Positions 35,466 to 45,615 are shown, counted from the first letter of the stretch. The stretch is 64,000 nucleotides of DNA from an uncultured Elusimicrobium sp. (GCA_947305555.1 CAMZDW010000002.1:23858-87857); one strand, 5' to 3'. The notes: generated from the letters alone by a model not told the origin. A program made the numbers and translations.

Positions 35466-38165
35466 TTAGATTCTTCCGCTCTGTTCAATTAATTCTCTGA
35501 TATGTTGGTTAAACCCTGTTTGTTCCAACAAATCTTCTAGCGCAATCGGCATCCGATAACACCAATAATGATGAGGGTTTGCCGGATCATTAATCCGCTC
35601 TGCTTCCGGATCTGAACTGCGAAGCAACTTATCCAATCCCGTCCAATCTGCAAGCAAAAATAGTGCAATCATGGATGGGCTTTCCAGTTGTAAACGCACG
35701 ATATCTTCACAAATTTGATGGCTAGCATTGGATGGAGATTCTCCACTCTGGTGTAATATATCTAACCAAAAACGCTGTGTATACCCAGGATGTTCCTTCC
35801 ACCAAGCTCGCAAAACAGACATATCATGCGTTCCTGGCATTGTAACAGACAGATATGGATTTTTTGCTGTATCACTAAACAAAACTCCTTCTTCCTTTGG
35901 CATACGCTGTATCTCTAAGCGCAACATGTTTAGTTTGTCAGTTACCTCCGGCAAGCAAGCAGGCAATATCCCTAAATCTTCTGCACAACATAACATGGGT
36001 ACACGGTTTACTATCGCCGGCAACCGTTTCATGGCTTCTTCTTTCCACAAGTCATTTTGGCGCGTAGAAAAATAAGATTCATATAATTTTTTGTATGCTT
36101 CTTGTTGTGGAGGTGTAAGCATTCCCAAAACGTTACTCGTCAAAGCAAACACACGTGGATGATACAACCCCGCAGAAGCAACATCCTCCACAAAAAGCAC
36201 ATTGGCTGCCAGTTCGCATAATCCTCGACGCAATAAAGCTGTTTCTGGCTTTTCACCGGGAAGCGCGTTCACGATCTTACGTTGCGTGTTATATTTTTCT
36301 TGTAAAGCAAAAAGACCTGAGGGAAGCGGCGTTAGATAATTTTCCGTCACATGCTGAGCAAGTACCCCAAAAACATCTTCCACAATTTCTTTAGAAATGT
36401 ATGGATTCACTACCTCTTTGGTAAAATGAAATCCAAATTTTTCCATCTCCTGAGGAGTCAATCCTTTTGCCGGGACAAACTGCCCCAAAATGCCTTGAGT
36501 AGCGGTACGAGGAATTGCCCACATTCTAAAGAATCCTTGCACATGGTCCAGGCGATAGGCATCAAAATACTGTGCTAAATGGGCCATCCGGCGTTCCCAC
36601 CAGCGATATCCATCCCGAGCCATCGCATCCCAGTTATACGTTGGCAACTCCCAATTTTGGCCAGTGGCAGATAAAGCATCCGGAGGAGCTCCGGCTTGGG
36701 AATTTAAATTAAAAAATACAGGATCCATCCACACATCTATGCTGTTGGTTGGAACTCCTAAAGGCACATCTGCTATCAAAGCAACTCCGTGCTGGCGCGC
36801 ATACTGAGATGCTTGCAATAATTGCGTATGCAGAATATATTGGACGTAATACCAAAAGCGGACTTCCTTTTCATCCGGCGCCCCTAACGCACAGAATTGA
36901 TTGGCATCTTCTCGGGCGAAAAACACATATTGGGGCCAGCGCGTATGATCAGACGTGCCAAAACGATCTCGCAATACGCAGAACATGGCATATCCCTGCA
37001 ACCAATGGGAATTTGCCTGGTAAAAAGCTCGAAAATCTCCACTAGCCAACCGATCCGCTCCTTCCTCCTCAAAAGCACGCTGTAATCGTTTTAATTTAAG
37101 TTGCAATACACTTTCATAAATTAGTTTGGGTTGCTTGTTTAGGACGTCTCTTACTTTTTCAAATTCTTCTTCCTCTTCCGGGGAAATCGGTGGCAACGTA
37201 CGCATATCCGCGTAGATAGGATGCAACGCATAAGTAGATAAAATTTTGTAAGGAGAAGAATCTAACCACGAGTGAGTAAAAGTGGTATCTTGCAGCGGCA
37301 AGAGTTGTATGGCACGCTGTCCCGTTTGAACAGCCCAGTCTACCAAAGTGGCCAAATCTCCAAAATCACCACATCCCCATCCATTGGTAGAACGTAAGGA
37401 AAATAGCGGGACTTCCATTCCAGCCACCCGTACAGGGGTCTTCCACTCGAAAATAGGCCTTTGATCCGAAAGAATATACACCCCATATGCCGGGATTTCT
37501 TCTATTTGGCTGGTTCGGTTTTTTCCTTGTTCCCAAACGACTGTTTCTGAATCATCTGTAGTTTTTTCCGAAGACGGGCGAACTAAAAATTTATACTCAA
37601 AAGGAAATGAAATTTTATCTGCATCCAAGGAAACCGCCCACTCATTTGGAGCTATTTCTTGCATTTTTTGTGCTTTCTGGGGGTCCCAATCACCCAACGC
37701 TGTTCCTGAACCGCACACCCATAACTGCTCTTTCACATCAGGCTTGGCAGAATGCGCACGAATCATTAACGTACGTTTAAATAAAGGCAAAGATTCCGTG
37801 TTATGTTCTCGACGACGCCAAACATTCGTCAAACAGGTTGTATACAACCAACCATCCCGTGGAACATCGCGCCAGCTATCATTTGAAATATACAGATCTG
37901 CCTTTGGGTTTAATTCTAACACACGTGCAACGGCTCGCCATTCTTGACGAATCGTTCTCATTCCTTGACGCACTTCATAGTAATAATTGAGTTGTAGTGG
38001 CTGTCTGAGCAAAAGCTGGATTTCCCCCGTCCAACAATCCTTTGTTTTTGCTGTTAACGGAATATTAATCTTTTGTTCATTAGCACCGGCTCCAGCCCGA
38101 TACACAAGGACATGAAGCTTTTCGCCCGGTTGTGTGCGATAATTTAAACAAAAACGTACTTTCAT
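35466..38165 (-). CDS. malQ: DPE2-type 4-alpha-glucanotransferase with two CBM20 domains
   Basis: The 899-residue GH77 enzyme moves glucan chains between acceptors (disproportionation). It has two N-terminal starch-binding CBM20-like domains (about 1-100 and 127-245), then the GH77 barrel with the catalytic motifs YRLDHVQGFF, CAEDLGILP and GTHDMS. A long insert (about 600-700) splits the barrel, as in plant DPE2 and similar bacterial enzymes acting on maltose and glycogen-like polymers. It has AGGGG before ATG and no signal peptide, so it acts inside the cell. A second, short GH77 enzyme is at 61788. Confidence 0.92.
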   Translation of the reverse strand: MKVRFCLNYRTQPGEKLHVLVYRAGAGANEQKINIPLTAKTKDCWTGEIQLLLRQPLQLNYYYEVRQGMRTIRQEWRAVARVLELNPKADLYISNDSWRDVPRDGWLYTTCLTNVWRRREHNTESLPLFKRTLMIRAHSAKPDVKEQLWVCGSGTALGDWDPQKAQKMQEIAPNEWAVSLDADKISFPFEYKFLVRPSSEKTTDDSETVVWEQGKNRTSQIEEIPAYGVYILSDQRPIFEWKTPVRVAGMEVPLFSLRSTNGWGCGDFGDLATLVDWAVQTGQRAIQLLPLQDTTFTHSWLDSSPYKILSTYALHPIYADMRTLPPISPEEEEEFEKVRDVLNKQPKLIYESVLQLKLKRLQRAFEEEGADRLASGDFRAFYQANSHWLQGYAMFCVLRDRFGTSDHTRWPQYVFFAREDANQFCALGAPDEKEVRFWYYVQYILHTQLLQASQYARQHGVALIADVPLGVPTNSIDVWMDPVFFNLNSQAGAPPDALSATGQNWELPTYNWDAMARDGYRWWERRMAHLAQYFDAYRLDHVQGFFRMWAIPRTATQGILGQFVPAKGLTPQEMEKFGFHFTKEVVNPYISKEIVEDVFGVLAQHVTENYLTPLPSGLFALQEKYNTQRKIVNALPGEKPETALLRRGLCELAANVLFVEDVASAGLYHPRVFALTSNVLGMLTPPQQEAYKKLYESYFSTRQNDLWKEEAMKRLPAIVNRVPMLCCAEDLGILPACLPEVTDKLNMLRLEIQRMPKEEGVLFSDTAKNPYLSVTMPGTHDMSVLRAWWKEHPGYTQRFWLDILHQSGESPSNASHQICEDIVRLQLESPSMIALFLLADWTGLDKLLRSSDPEAERINDPANPHHYWCYRMPIALEDLLEQTGFNQHIRELIEQSGRI

Positions 38166-38308
38166 AAAAACCCCTACACGCAGAAATATACTGGTGTTAA
38201 GATCTAATTAATGAAGAAAACTTTCCTTAATTATAACACTATTTACGAGGCCAAGCAAAAGTTTTCCAGTATTTTTCTAAAAGGCTGGAGCCAAATCCCA
38301 AAGTTTGA

Positions 38309-38314
38309 TATGAT
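38309..38314 (+). promoter_or_regulatory. -10-like element before the sigma factor gene
   Basis: TATGAT followed by 7 nt and the ATG at 38322; no Shine-Dalgarno sequence. This spacing is the same as for tgt, rnhA and plsY and supports 38322 as the start. Confidence 0.45.
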
Positions 38315-38321
38315 GTTATAT

Positions 38322-39461
38322 ATGGACAACGAAACCCAATTAGACAGCGTAAACGAATATTTTAAGCACTTAGGTCAAATTACCCAAGAAGTAAACCGGG
38401 AAGAAACCTCCCGTCTTTGGAAACTTGCCAAAAAAGGCGACGAAAGCGCTAAAAATAAAATTGTGGAAATGAATTTACGGCTGGTTGTTCCGACAGCCAA
38501 ACGTTTTCTGCGCCCCGGCATGGAGCTCATGGATTTGATAGAAGAAGGCAATTTAGGGCTGCTGCAGGCAATTGAAAAATTTGAACCCAAAAAGGGATTT
38601 CGTTTTTCCACTTACGCTATTTACTGGATTGAACAGTATATTCGCAAATTTATCGAAGAGCAATCTGGTTCTATTAAAATTCCCTCCCATGCTTGGGGAA
38701 ATTTGAAGAAGTGGTTCCGTGCTTGGAACGAGTTAAAAGAAGCAAATGGACGTGATCCTTCTTTAAGTGAAATGGCCAAAGAGCTTAACTTAACGGCCCG
38801 GCAAGTCAAATCTATCATGGATACTTTAAATGCTGCCAAGGGGATTGATTCGTTAGCTTCCGTTGTGCATGAAGAAGAAGAAATGACCTTGGAAGACATT
38901 TTGAGTGACGATGGACGAGGAAATCCGCATGACGTATTTGTAAAACGTGAAAATACAAACACGATTAAAAAAAGTATGGAAGATTTAAATGACCGCGACC
39001 GCCAAATTGTCATCATGCGCTACGGTTTAGACGACGATGAACCCAAGACGTTAGGGGAAGTGGCTGAACTACTAGGCCTTTCGCGCGAACGGGTCCGGCA
39101 AATAGAAGAACGGGCCGTGGCAACGTTGCGCCGGGAAGCGGTAAAAGCCGGCATTCTGGAACACGTCCCCGAAAATTTTCGCACCAAAAAATTACATGGG
39201 GCCCTACCTAAAAAAGTACGCACAAATATTTTGGGTGAAGCAGAACCCGATGCCATTTGGAAAAAGATGTTAAAATCAATATCCAAACAGCCTACTGCAC
39301 GAAAATCTGCTACCACAAGCAAGAAAAAAGTGAAAAGTACTAAATCTGTTGCAAAAAAAGTGCAGAAAAAAACTTTCGCCAAAAAGCAAACTCCTGCCAA
39401 GGTGATTCGCAAGAAAAAAGTGGTTTCTGCTAAAAAAATTCAACGCCGTAAAAAGAAATAA
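38322..39461 (+). CDS. Sigma-70 family factor with Lys-rich C-terminal tail
   Basis: From ATG 38322 the protein is 379 residues. Region 1.2 begins at once (DSVNEYFKHLGQI), regions 2-3 follow (NLRLVVPTAKRFL, LIEEGNLGLLQAIEKFEP, FSTYAIYWIEQYIRKFI), and region 4 has the helix-turn-helix LGEVAELLGLSRERVRQIEERA. It has no region 1.1, so it is a RpoD/RpoS-like group 1-2 factor. After region 4 come about 100 more residues, the last 60 nearly all Lys, Ser, Thr, Ala and Val, like histone H1. Such a tail is absent from standard sigma factors. The frame is open upstream to an ATG at 38211 (416 residues), which cannot be excluded. tRNA-Arg follows. Confidence 0.88.
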   Translation: MDNETQLDSVNEYFKHLGQITQEVNREETSRLWKLAKKGDESAKNKIVEMNLRLVVPTAKRFLRPGMELMDLIEEGNLGLLQAIEKFEPKKGFRFSTYAIYWIEQYIRKFIEEQSGSIKIPSHAWGNLKKWFRAWNELKEANGRDPSLSEMAKELNLTARQVKSIMDTLNAAKGIDSLASVVHEEEEMTLEDILSDDGRGNPHDVFVKRENTNTIKKSMEDLNDRDRQIVIMRYGLDDDEPKTLGEVAELLGLSRERVRQIEERAVATLRREAVKAGILEHVPENFRTKKLHGALPKKVRTNILGEAEPDAIWKKMLKSISKQPTARKSATTSKKKVKSTKSVAKKVQKKTFAKKQTPAKVIRKKKVVSAKKIQRRKKK

Positions 39462-39466
39462 TTTAC

Positions 39467-39540
39467 GCCCCCGTAGCTCAATTGGATAGAGCGATTCCGT
39501 CCTAAGGAAGAGGTTGCGAGTTCAACTCCCGCCGGGGGTA
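39467..39540 (+). tRNA. tRNA-Arg (anticodon CCT)
   Basis: A 74-nt cloverleaf: acceptor GCCCCCG / CGGGGGT, D arm GCTC-AATTGGATA-GAGC, anticodon loop GTCCTAA giving CCT (reads AGG), T arm GCGAG-TTCAACT-CCCGC-like with GTTCAA. Discriminator A; CCA is not encoded. The top pair of the anticodon stem is a mismatch (A27-G43). Confidence 0.93.
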
Positions 39541-39545
39541 AAAAT

Positions 39546-39572
39546 AAAAAGCCCACTTAAAGTGGGTTTTTA
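39546..39572. terminator. Bidirectional terminator between tRNA-Arg and the pilin gene
   Basis: AAAAGCCCACT / AGTGGGTTTT with T-runs on both strands, serving tRNA-Arg (+) and the pilin gene (-). Confidence 0.88.
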
Positions 39573-39598
39573 TTCTTTAAGAGTTAGAGTAGAACCCT

Positions 39599-40093
39599 TT
39601 ACTCGGTAAAACAGCCATCGCCAGTACTAGAAGATAGGCAGCCAGTTCCGCTTTTGCCCAATCCTAGCGCTTGGCAGTCCTTTTTATAACCCAGACAATA
39701 TTTCTTTCCATTTAACAACCATAGAAAATAATACTCGTTGCTAACATTGTGCACAGATTGAACATGTTGAGGGTTAGTATAAGTCATCTCATAGCGATAA
39801 CCATGTTTTCCTTCAAAAGAAGTACCTGTTACACTATTTCCATTTTTATCTACAAAACCTAGTGATAAATCACTAATATCCGGAGTGGCAGCAGGATTAC
39901 CAGTTTCCATTTGATACACGGCCAACGCATCTTCCAAAGATTTAAGCGTTGACCATGCTTCGCTGGCACGGCTCTTTTTTACCGCTTTGTTATATTGCGG
40001 CAAGGCTACACTTGCCAAAATGCCGATAATTAATACCACTACCAAGAGTTCTATCAATGTAAACCCTCGTTTATTTTGATTTTTAATTTTCAT
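39599..40093 (-). CDS. Type IV pilin-like / pseudopilin protein
   Basis: The 164-residue protein has a short basic leader, a prepilin peptidase site G-FTLIELL (cut after RG) with Glu at +5, and the N-terminal hydrophobic helix (about 10-35). The soluble domain holds four Cys in its last 35 residues, probably two disulfides. It could be a pilus subunit or a type II secretion pseudopilin. No pilus or secretion machinery is nearby. Many scattered orphan pilin-like genes are, as I recall, typical of Elusimicrobium. AGGAG precedes ATG, with a good promoter at 40128-40156. Confidence 0.86.
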   Translation of the reverse strand: MKIKNQNKRGFTLIELLVVVLIIGILASVALPQYNKAVKKSRASEAWSTLKSLEDALAVYQMETGNPAATPDISDLSLGFVDKNGNSVTGTSFEGKHGYRYEMTYTNPQHVQSVHNVSNEYYFLWLLNGKKYCLGYKKDCQALGLGKSGTGCLSSSTGDGCFTE

Positions 40094-40127
40094 TTATATT
40101 CTCCTATGTGTGTTAACTTACAATTAA

Positions 40128-40156
40128 AATCTACCCCAAAAAAAACGACAAGTCAA
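40128..40156 (-). promoter_or_regulatory. Promoter of the pilin gene
   Basis: Minus strand: TTGACT (40151-40156), 17-bp spacer, TAGATT (40128-40133). Confidence 0.55.
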
Positions 40157-40180
40157 GTTTTTTTCTAATCAAAAAACTTC

Positions 40181-40209
40181 TTGTAGAAAATTCATAAAAA
40201 ATTTATCCT
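40181..40209 (+). promoter_or_regulatory. Promoter of the nitroreductase gene
   Basis: TTGTAG (40181-40186), 17-bp spacer, TATCCT (40204-40209), followed by an AAGGAG ribosome site. Confidence 0.5.
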
Positions 40210-40226
40210 ACTAACAAGGAGATTTT

Positions 40227-40838
40227 ATGGAAAAAACAAATCAATTTTTAACGGCCGTAGCAAGGCGCCGTTCGTGCTACGCGCTGAATGGACAAAGTCC
40301 ATTAAATCCGGCACAAATTGAACATCTCGTGCGCGAATGCGTAAAACAAGTACCCAGCGCATTTAACAGTCAAAGTGCACGCGTTCTGGTGCTGTTTCAT
40401 GAACAACATCATCAATTTTGGAAATTAACTCTGGACGTTCTGCGTGATAAAATTCCCGCCGGTAAATTTGCGCCCACACAAGAAAAAATTGCCTCGTTTG
40501 ACGCTGCTTTCGGCACCCTGTTATACTTTGAAGAATGGAAAACAGTAGAGGAATTGCAAGCGAAATTTCCGACGTATAAAGATAACTTTCCGCTTTGGGC
40601 TTACCAATCTAACGGAATGTTGGAATTTATGATTTGGACGGCACTGGCGCAAAGCGGCGTAGGGGCCAGTTTACAACACTATAATCCGCTGATAGATGAA
40701 GGCGTACAACAATTATTTCAAACGCCTCCCTCTTGGAAGTTAATTGCACAAATGCCATTTGGACAACCTTACGAACCACCGCAACCAAAAGATTTTTTGC
40801 CGATTGATGAGCGGGTGCGGATATTAGGCAAGAAATAA
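40227..40838 (+). CDS. Nitroreductase-family flavoprotein
   Basis: The 203-residue protein matches the short nitroreductase family (FMN, NAD(P)H). It has an N-terminal RRSCYALNG segment for phosphate binding, PSAFNSQSARVLVLF, and the GVGASLQHYNPLID block typical of the YdgI/Hbn-like oxidoreductases that reduce nitro or quinone compounds. It is a single gene with its own promoter and terminator. The true substrate is unknown; redox balancing or detoxification is likely. Confidence 0.87.
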   Translation: MEKTNQFLTAVARRRSCYALNGQSPLNPAQIEHLVRECVKQVPSAFNSQSARVLVLFHEQHHQFWKLTLDVLRDKIPAGKFAPTQEKIASFDAAFGTLLYFEEWKTVEELQAKFPTYKDNFPLWAYQSNGMLEFMIWTALAQSGVGASLQHYNPLIDEGVQQLFQTPPSWKLIAQMPFGQPYEPPQPKDFLPIDERVRILGKK

Positions 40839-40844
40839 AGCAGT

Positions 40845-40873
40845 AAAAAGGCCCTTTTTCAACAGGGCCTTTT
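40845..40873. terminator. Bidirectional terminator
   Basis: AAAAGGCCCT / AGGGCCTTTT between the convergent nitroreductase (+) and carboxyltransferase (-) genes. Confidence 0.85.
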
Positions 40874-40880
40874 AGATGTA

Positions 40881-42485
40881 TTACAGAGGAATGTTTCCCT
40901 TGCGCGGATTGCGTTTCGGGTCGCGTTTAGTACGCAACACTTGGAAGGCCCTCACAATTTTTGCACGCGCTTCGGCCGGTTCAATAATTTCGTTGATAGA
41001 ACCGTTCGTGGCCGCCTGGTAAGGAGAAGCAAACTTATCCGAATATTCCTGCGTCATTTTCATTTTCAAAGCTTCCTTCTTTTCGGGATCTTTTTCAGCT
41101 TTCAAATCGCGCGAATATAAAATTTCCACAGCTCCGCGCGGACCCATCACGGCAATTTCAGCACTGGGGAAAGCAAAGTTAAAATCACCGCCTAAAAACT
41201 TGGAACCCATCGCAATATACGCACCACCGTAGGCTTTGCGCAATACCAACGTTACTTTAGGGATGGAAGCCTCGCTATAGGCATACAACAATTTAGCGCC
41301 GTGGCGGATAATTCCCCCATGCTCTTGTTGTACACCCGGCAAATATCCGCCCGTATCCACCAAGGTTAAAAGCGGAATATTGAATGCGTTTAAGAAACGG
41401 ATGAAACGCGCGGCTTTATCGCTGGCATCACAATCCAACGCACCGCCCAGATGAGCCGGGTTATTAGCTACCACACCGACCACTTGACCGCCTAAACGGA
41501 TAAAACCGGTTACCACGTTTTTGGCAAAATTTTGGTGAATTTCAAAAAAGGCAAAATCATCCGCTAAGCGCCAAATGACGTGATGAATACGAAACGCTTT
41601 TTTCGGATCCATTTCGCAAATCCGTTCCAGAACGGGTACCTGGCGGTTAGCTAAATCACTGGTGGTGTCTAGGGCAGGGGCTTCCTCGCAGTTTTGCGGC
41701 AAGAAAGATAACAGCTCACGCACTTGGCGGAAACAATCTTGTTCCGACTTGGCCACAAATTGGCACACGCCGCTTTTTTCGCTGTGCGGTTTACTGCCGC
41801 CCAAGGAATCAAAATCCACCTCTTCGCCGGTGGCCGCTTTGACAGCGCCCGGGCCTGTGATAAACATGTGGCTAATCCCTTCCACCATAAAAATAAAATC
41901 AGTCAGTGCCGGAGAATAAGCCGCTCCCCCCGCACAAGGACCTAAAATAACAGAAATTTGGGGAATCAAACCAGACGCTTTTACGTTACGATAAAAAATT
42001 TCGCCAAACCCGTTCAAGCTGTCCACCCCTTCCTGAATACGTGCACCGCCGGAGTCAAAAAGCCCGATGACCGGGATTTTCGCTTCAATAGCCCGGTCCA
42101 TCAAATCGGCAATTTTACGAGCATGAGCTAACCCAAGAGAACCGCCCAGCTGCGTAAAATCTTGCGCGAAAAGGGCCACTTCGCGGCCGTTAATACGTCC
42201 AAATCCAGTAATGACGCCGTCCCCTTTGATATGTTTATCTTTAATACCAAAATCAGTGCAGGAGCTTTCCATCAAACTTTCTATTTCAAAAAAGGAATCT
42301 TTGTCTAACAGATAAGAAATACGTTCGCGCGCCGTCATTTTGCCTTTTTCGTGTTGTGCTTTTACTTTGGCTTCACCGGCGCCTTTTTGGGCATCTTGGG
42401 AAATTTGTCTAAATTTAACTAAACTGGCCGGAGCCGGTTCGTTGGATGGTTTATCCAACCGCGGATCTTCAAAAAGTTCAATCAT
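40881..42485 (-). CDS. Biotin-dependent acyl-CoA carboxyltransferase (PccB/MmdA type)
   Basis: The 534-residue protein is the carboxyltransferase subunit of propionyl-CoA carboxylase, methylmalonyl-CoA decarboxylase or transcarboxylase. Signs are GKMTARERISYLLD near the start, GLFDSGGARIQEGV (first oxyanion hole), GPCAGGAAYSPALTDF and VDTGGYLPGVQQEHGGIIRHGAKLLYA (second half). The biotin carrier and partner subunits are not next to it. In a fermenter a methylmalonyl-CoA decarboxylase or propionate role is plausible, but not proven. ATG 42485 with GGAGGG is preferred to a TTG four codons earlier. Confidence 0.9.
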   Translation of the reverse strand: MIELFEDPRLDKPSNEPAPASLVKFRQISQDAQKGAGEAKVKAQHEKGKMTARERISYLLDKDSFFEIESLMESSCTDFGIKDKHIKGDGVITGFGRINGREVALFAQDFTQLGGSLGLAHARKIADLMDRAIEAKIPVIGLFDSGGARIQEGVDSLNGFGEIFYRNVKASGLIPQISVILGPCAGGAAYSPALTDFIFMVEGISHMFITGPGAVKAATGEEVDFDSLGGSKPHSEKSGVCQFVAKSEQDCFRQVRELLSFLPQNCEEAPALDTTSDLANRQVPVLERICEMDPKKAFRIHHVIWRLADDFAFFEIHQNFAKNVVTGFIRLGGQVVGVVANNPAHLGGALDCDASDKAARFIRFLNAFNIPLLTLVDTGGYLPGVQQEHGGIIRHGAKLLYAYSEASIPKVTLVLRKAYGGAYIAMGSKFLGGDFNFAFPSAEIAVMGPRGAVEILYSRDLKAEKDPEKKEALKMKMTQEYSDKFASPYQAATNGSINEIIEPAEARAKIVRAFQVLRTKRDPKRNPRKGNIPL

Positions 42486-42507
42486 ACTTCCCTCCAAAAT
42501 CGGTATA

Positions 42508-42536
42508 TTTATATTTTACTATATAACCAAGCTCAA
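42508..42536 (-). promoter_or_regulatory. Promoter of the carboxyltransferase gene
   Basis: Minus strand: TTGAGC (42531-42536), 17-bp spacer, TATAAA (42508-42513). Confidence 0.55.
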
Positions 42537-42551
42537 TGCAGAAAAAGATAG

Positions 42552-43730
<1,179 letters not shown>

Positions 43731-43761
43731 AAAACGGGGCTCTTTTTAAGAGCCCCGTTTT
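43731..43761. terminator. Bidirectional terminator
   Basis: AAAACGGGGCTCT / AGAGCCCCGTTTT with T-runs on both strands, between convergent tgt and the symporter gene. Confidence 0.9.
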
Positions 43762-43774
43762 AAATCCTTTTGAA

Positions 43775-44992
43775 TTAGGCCTGTGGTTGCGGTTGGACCA
43801 GCTGAGATGATTTGCGTGAGTAGATTTTGTCAATAATCACTGCAATAGAACCATCCCCCGTCACGTTACATGCCGTACCAAAAGAGTCCATGGCAATGTA
43901 AAGCGCAATCATTAAACCTTGTTCCGCCGGGCCGAATCCCAGCATACTTTGTAAAATACCCAGGGCCGCCATAATTGCGCCGCCCGGAACACCCGGAGCA
44001 GCCACCATCGTTACTCCCAGCATACAAATAAATCCGGCAAAGTGCGCCACGTTCACCGGTTGACCGCTCATAAATACAATGGCTAAAGCACAAGCTACAA
44101 TCTTCATCGTACTACCGGAAAGGTGAATCGTAGCACATAACGGCACGACAAACCCAGCTACTTGTTCACGCACACCCAGTTTGATTGTTTGACGCAACGT
44201 AACAGGAATTGTAGCGGCTGAGGATTGCGTCCCCAAAGCCGTTGCATATGCTACCAACATCGTTTTAAGCATGGAAAACGGATTTTTATGTGCAACAATC
44301 CCGGCTAGCGTAAACTGTAACACAAGCATCGCAGCCGTAATTGAAAAAATCAGCACAATAATTTTGGCAAATACCCCCAAAACTGCGGCTACTTGCCCGC
44401 CAACGGTCATATTTAAGAAGATGCCGAAAATATAGTATGGAAGCAACGGGATAATCACGCGCACAATTACTTTATCTACAATATCACGCAAATCCACCAT
44501 GATTCCTTTTAAACGCTCTCCCTGGATGGTGGCCATCCCTAATCCGAGTGTAAAGGCAAGCACCAGCGCTGTCATTACATCCATCAAAGGAGGCATGGCC
44601 ACTGTAAAATATGGTTTAAGTTCCGTAGCGGCTTCAAAAGAAGCGATTCCGTTCGAGGCATCCAATAAAAAAGGATATGTAAAATCGGCCACGGTAAAAC
44701 TAAAGAATCCGGAAGCCAACGTAAATCCGTACGCGAGTGCCGCTGTAATAAACAACAGTTTGCCGGCAGCCCGTCCCAATTCAGCAATGCCGGGGGCCAC
44801 CAACCCTACAATTAAAATTGGAATCATAAACCCTAAGAAATTGCCAAACAGACCGTTAAAAGTTAACACAGCGCGTACTGCCCAAGCTGGGAAAAATAAA
44901 CCACATCCAATACCTAAAATAATCGCGCAGATAACCCCTGGGAGTAGCCCCCATTTTAAGCGCACGTGTAATTTACGTTTACGAAATTTCAT
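43775..44992 (-). CDS. Dicarboxylate/amino-acid:cation symporter
   Basis: The 405-residue membrane protein belongs to the DAACS family (GltP, DctA, SstT). Features are about eight hydrophobic segments, a Ser-rich re-entrant loop (ALGTQSSAATIPVTLRQ) and the second conserved loop (GVPGGAIMAALGIL). The final conserved helix has DSFGTACNVTGDGSIAVIIDK, close to the family ...NVxGD motif. The substrate (Glu, Asp, C4-dicarboxylate, Ser/Thr) cannot be told. ATG 44992 has GAGGGG about 9 nt upstream and is preferred over 45025. It is divergent from rnhA. Confidence 0.88.
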   Translation of the reverse strand: MKFRKRKLHVRLKWGLLPGVICAIILGIGCGLFFPAWAVRAVLTFNGLFGNFLGFMIPILIVGLVAPGIAELGRAAGKLLFITAALAYGFTLASGFFSFTVADFTYPFLLDASNGIASFEAATELKPYFTVAMPPLMDVMTALVLAFTLGLGMATIQGERLKGIMVDLRDIVDKVIVRVIIPLLPYYIFGIFLNMTVGGQVAAVLGVFAKIIVLIFSITAAMLVLQFTLAGIVAHKNPFSMLKTMLVAYATALGTQSSAATIPVTLRQTIKLGVREQVAGFVVPLCATIHLSGSTMKIVACALAIVFMSGQPVNVAHFAGFICMLGVTMVAAPGVPGGAIMAALGILQSMLGFGPAEQGLMIALYIAMDSFGTACNVTGDGSIAVIIDKIYSRKSSQLVQPQPQA

Positions 44993-45030
44993 ATTAAAAA
45001 CCCCTCTCTTTTTTATATTATACAATTTGT

Positions 45031-45036
45031 TATAAT
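45031..45036 (+). promoter_or_regulatory. -10 element directly before rnhA
   Basis: Perfect TATAAT, ACTTCT, then ATG at 45043. No ribosome site. On the other strand a second TATAAT (45017-45022) faces the symporter gene, so the two promoters overlap. Confidence 0.55.
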
Positions 45037-45042
45037 ACTTCT

Positions 45043-45600
45043 ATGCAAGTAAAAATCAATATCGATGGCGGATCACGCGGAAATCCGGGGCCAGGCGCTT
45101 CGGCTTATGTGATTTGTGATATGCACGGAAAAGTCCTTTCTCAGGAAGGATTTTTTATGCCCCATTGCACCAATAACCAAGCTGAATATACCGCTTTAAA
45201 GTTAGCTCTGCTTAAGTCAGCCGAACTGGGAGCCACAGAGCTTTTTATTCAATCGGATTCTCTTTTACTTGTTAAACAATATTTGGGAGAATACAAAATC
45301 AAAAATGCAGATTTAGCAGCCCGGATGCAGGTCATCCGCCGATTGGCCTCCCCCTTTCAAATCCATATTGAGCACGTGTTGCGCGAACGAAATAAAGCCC
45401 CCGATGCTTTAGCCAATAAAGCCATGGATGCCAAGCAGTCCCTGGGATTTAATCCCCTTTCTTACGTACCGGAAGATAGTGAAATTGTGGCCACTCCTTC
45501 CGCAAAAAACCTTGTAAACGGGGTAGAAGTAAAACCTGTCGTTCGCAAAAAAGGCCCTACAAAACATCCAAGCCAACCTGATTTATTCGGCGATTTTTAA
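45043..45600 (+). CDS. Ribonuclease HI-type protein
   Basis: RNase H cuts RNA in RNA-DNA hybrids. In the 185-residue protein the domain (1-130) shows the catalytic residues D8 (NIDGGSRGNPGPG), E48 (NNQAEYTAL), D72 (QSDSLLLV) and D121 (KAPDALAN). It lacks the basic protrusion of E. coli RNase HI, resembling archaeal and YpeP-like forms. A C-terminal extension of about 55 residues, ending in QPDLFGDF, could be a clamp-binding or partner motif (QxxLF-like). RNase P RNA starts just after it. Confidence 0.9.
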   Translation: MQVKINIDGGSRGNPGPGASAYVICDMHGKVLSQEGFFMPHCTNNQAEYTALKLALLKSAELGATELFIQSDSLLLVKQYLGEYKIKNADLAARMQVIRRLASPFQIHIEHVLRERNKAPDALANKAMDAKQSLGFNPLSYVPEDSEIVATPSAKNLVNGVEVKPVVRKKGPTKHPSQPDLFGDF

Positions 45601-45605
45601 TTTGC

Positions 45606-45611
45606 TACAAT
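45606..45611 (+). promoter_or_regulatory. Extended -10 of rnpB
   Basis: TGC-TACAAT is an extended -10 ending 5-6 nt before the first paired base of the RNase P RNA. Confidence 0.55.
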
Positions 45612-45615
45612 ATAG

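Noticed and set aside
44499-45035. 178-codon plus frame
   Set aside because: Antisense to the dicarboxylate symporter gene; the translation is Lys/Pro/Asn-rich and has no promoter or ribosome site.
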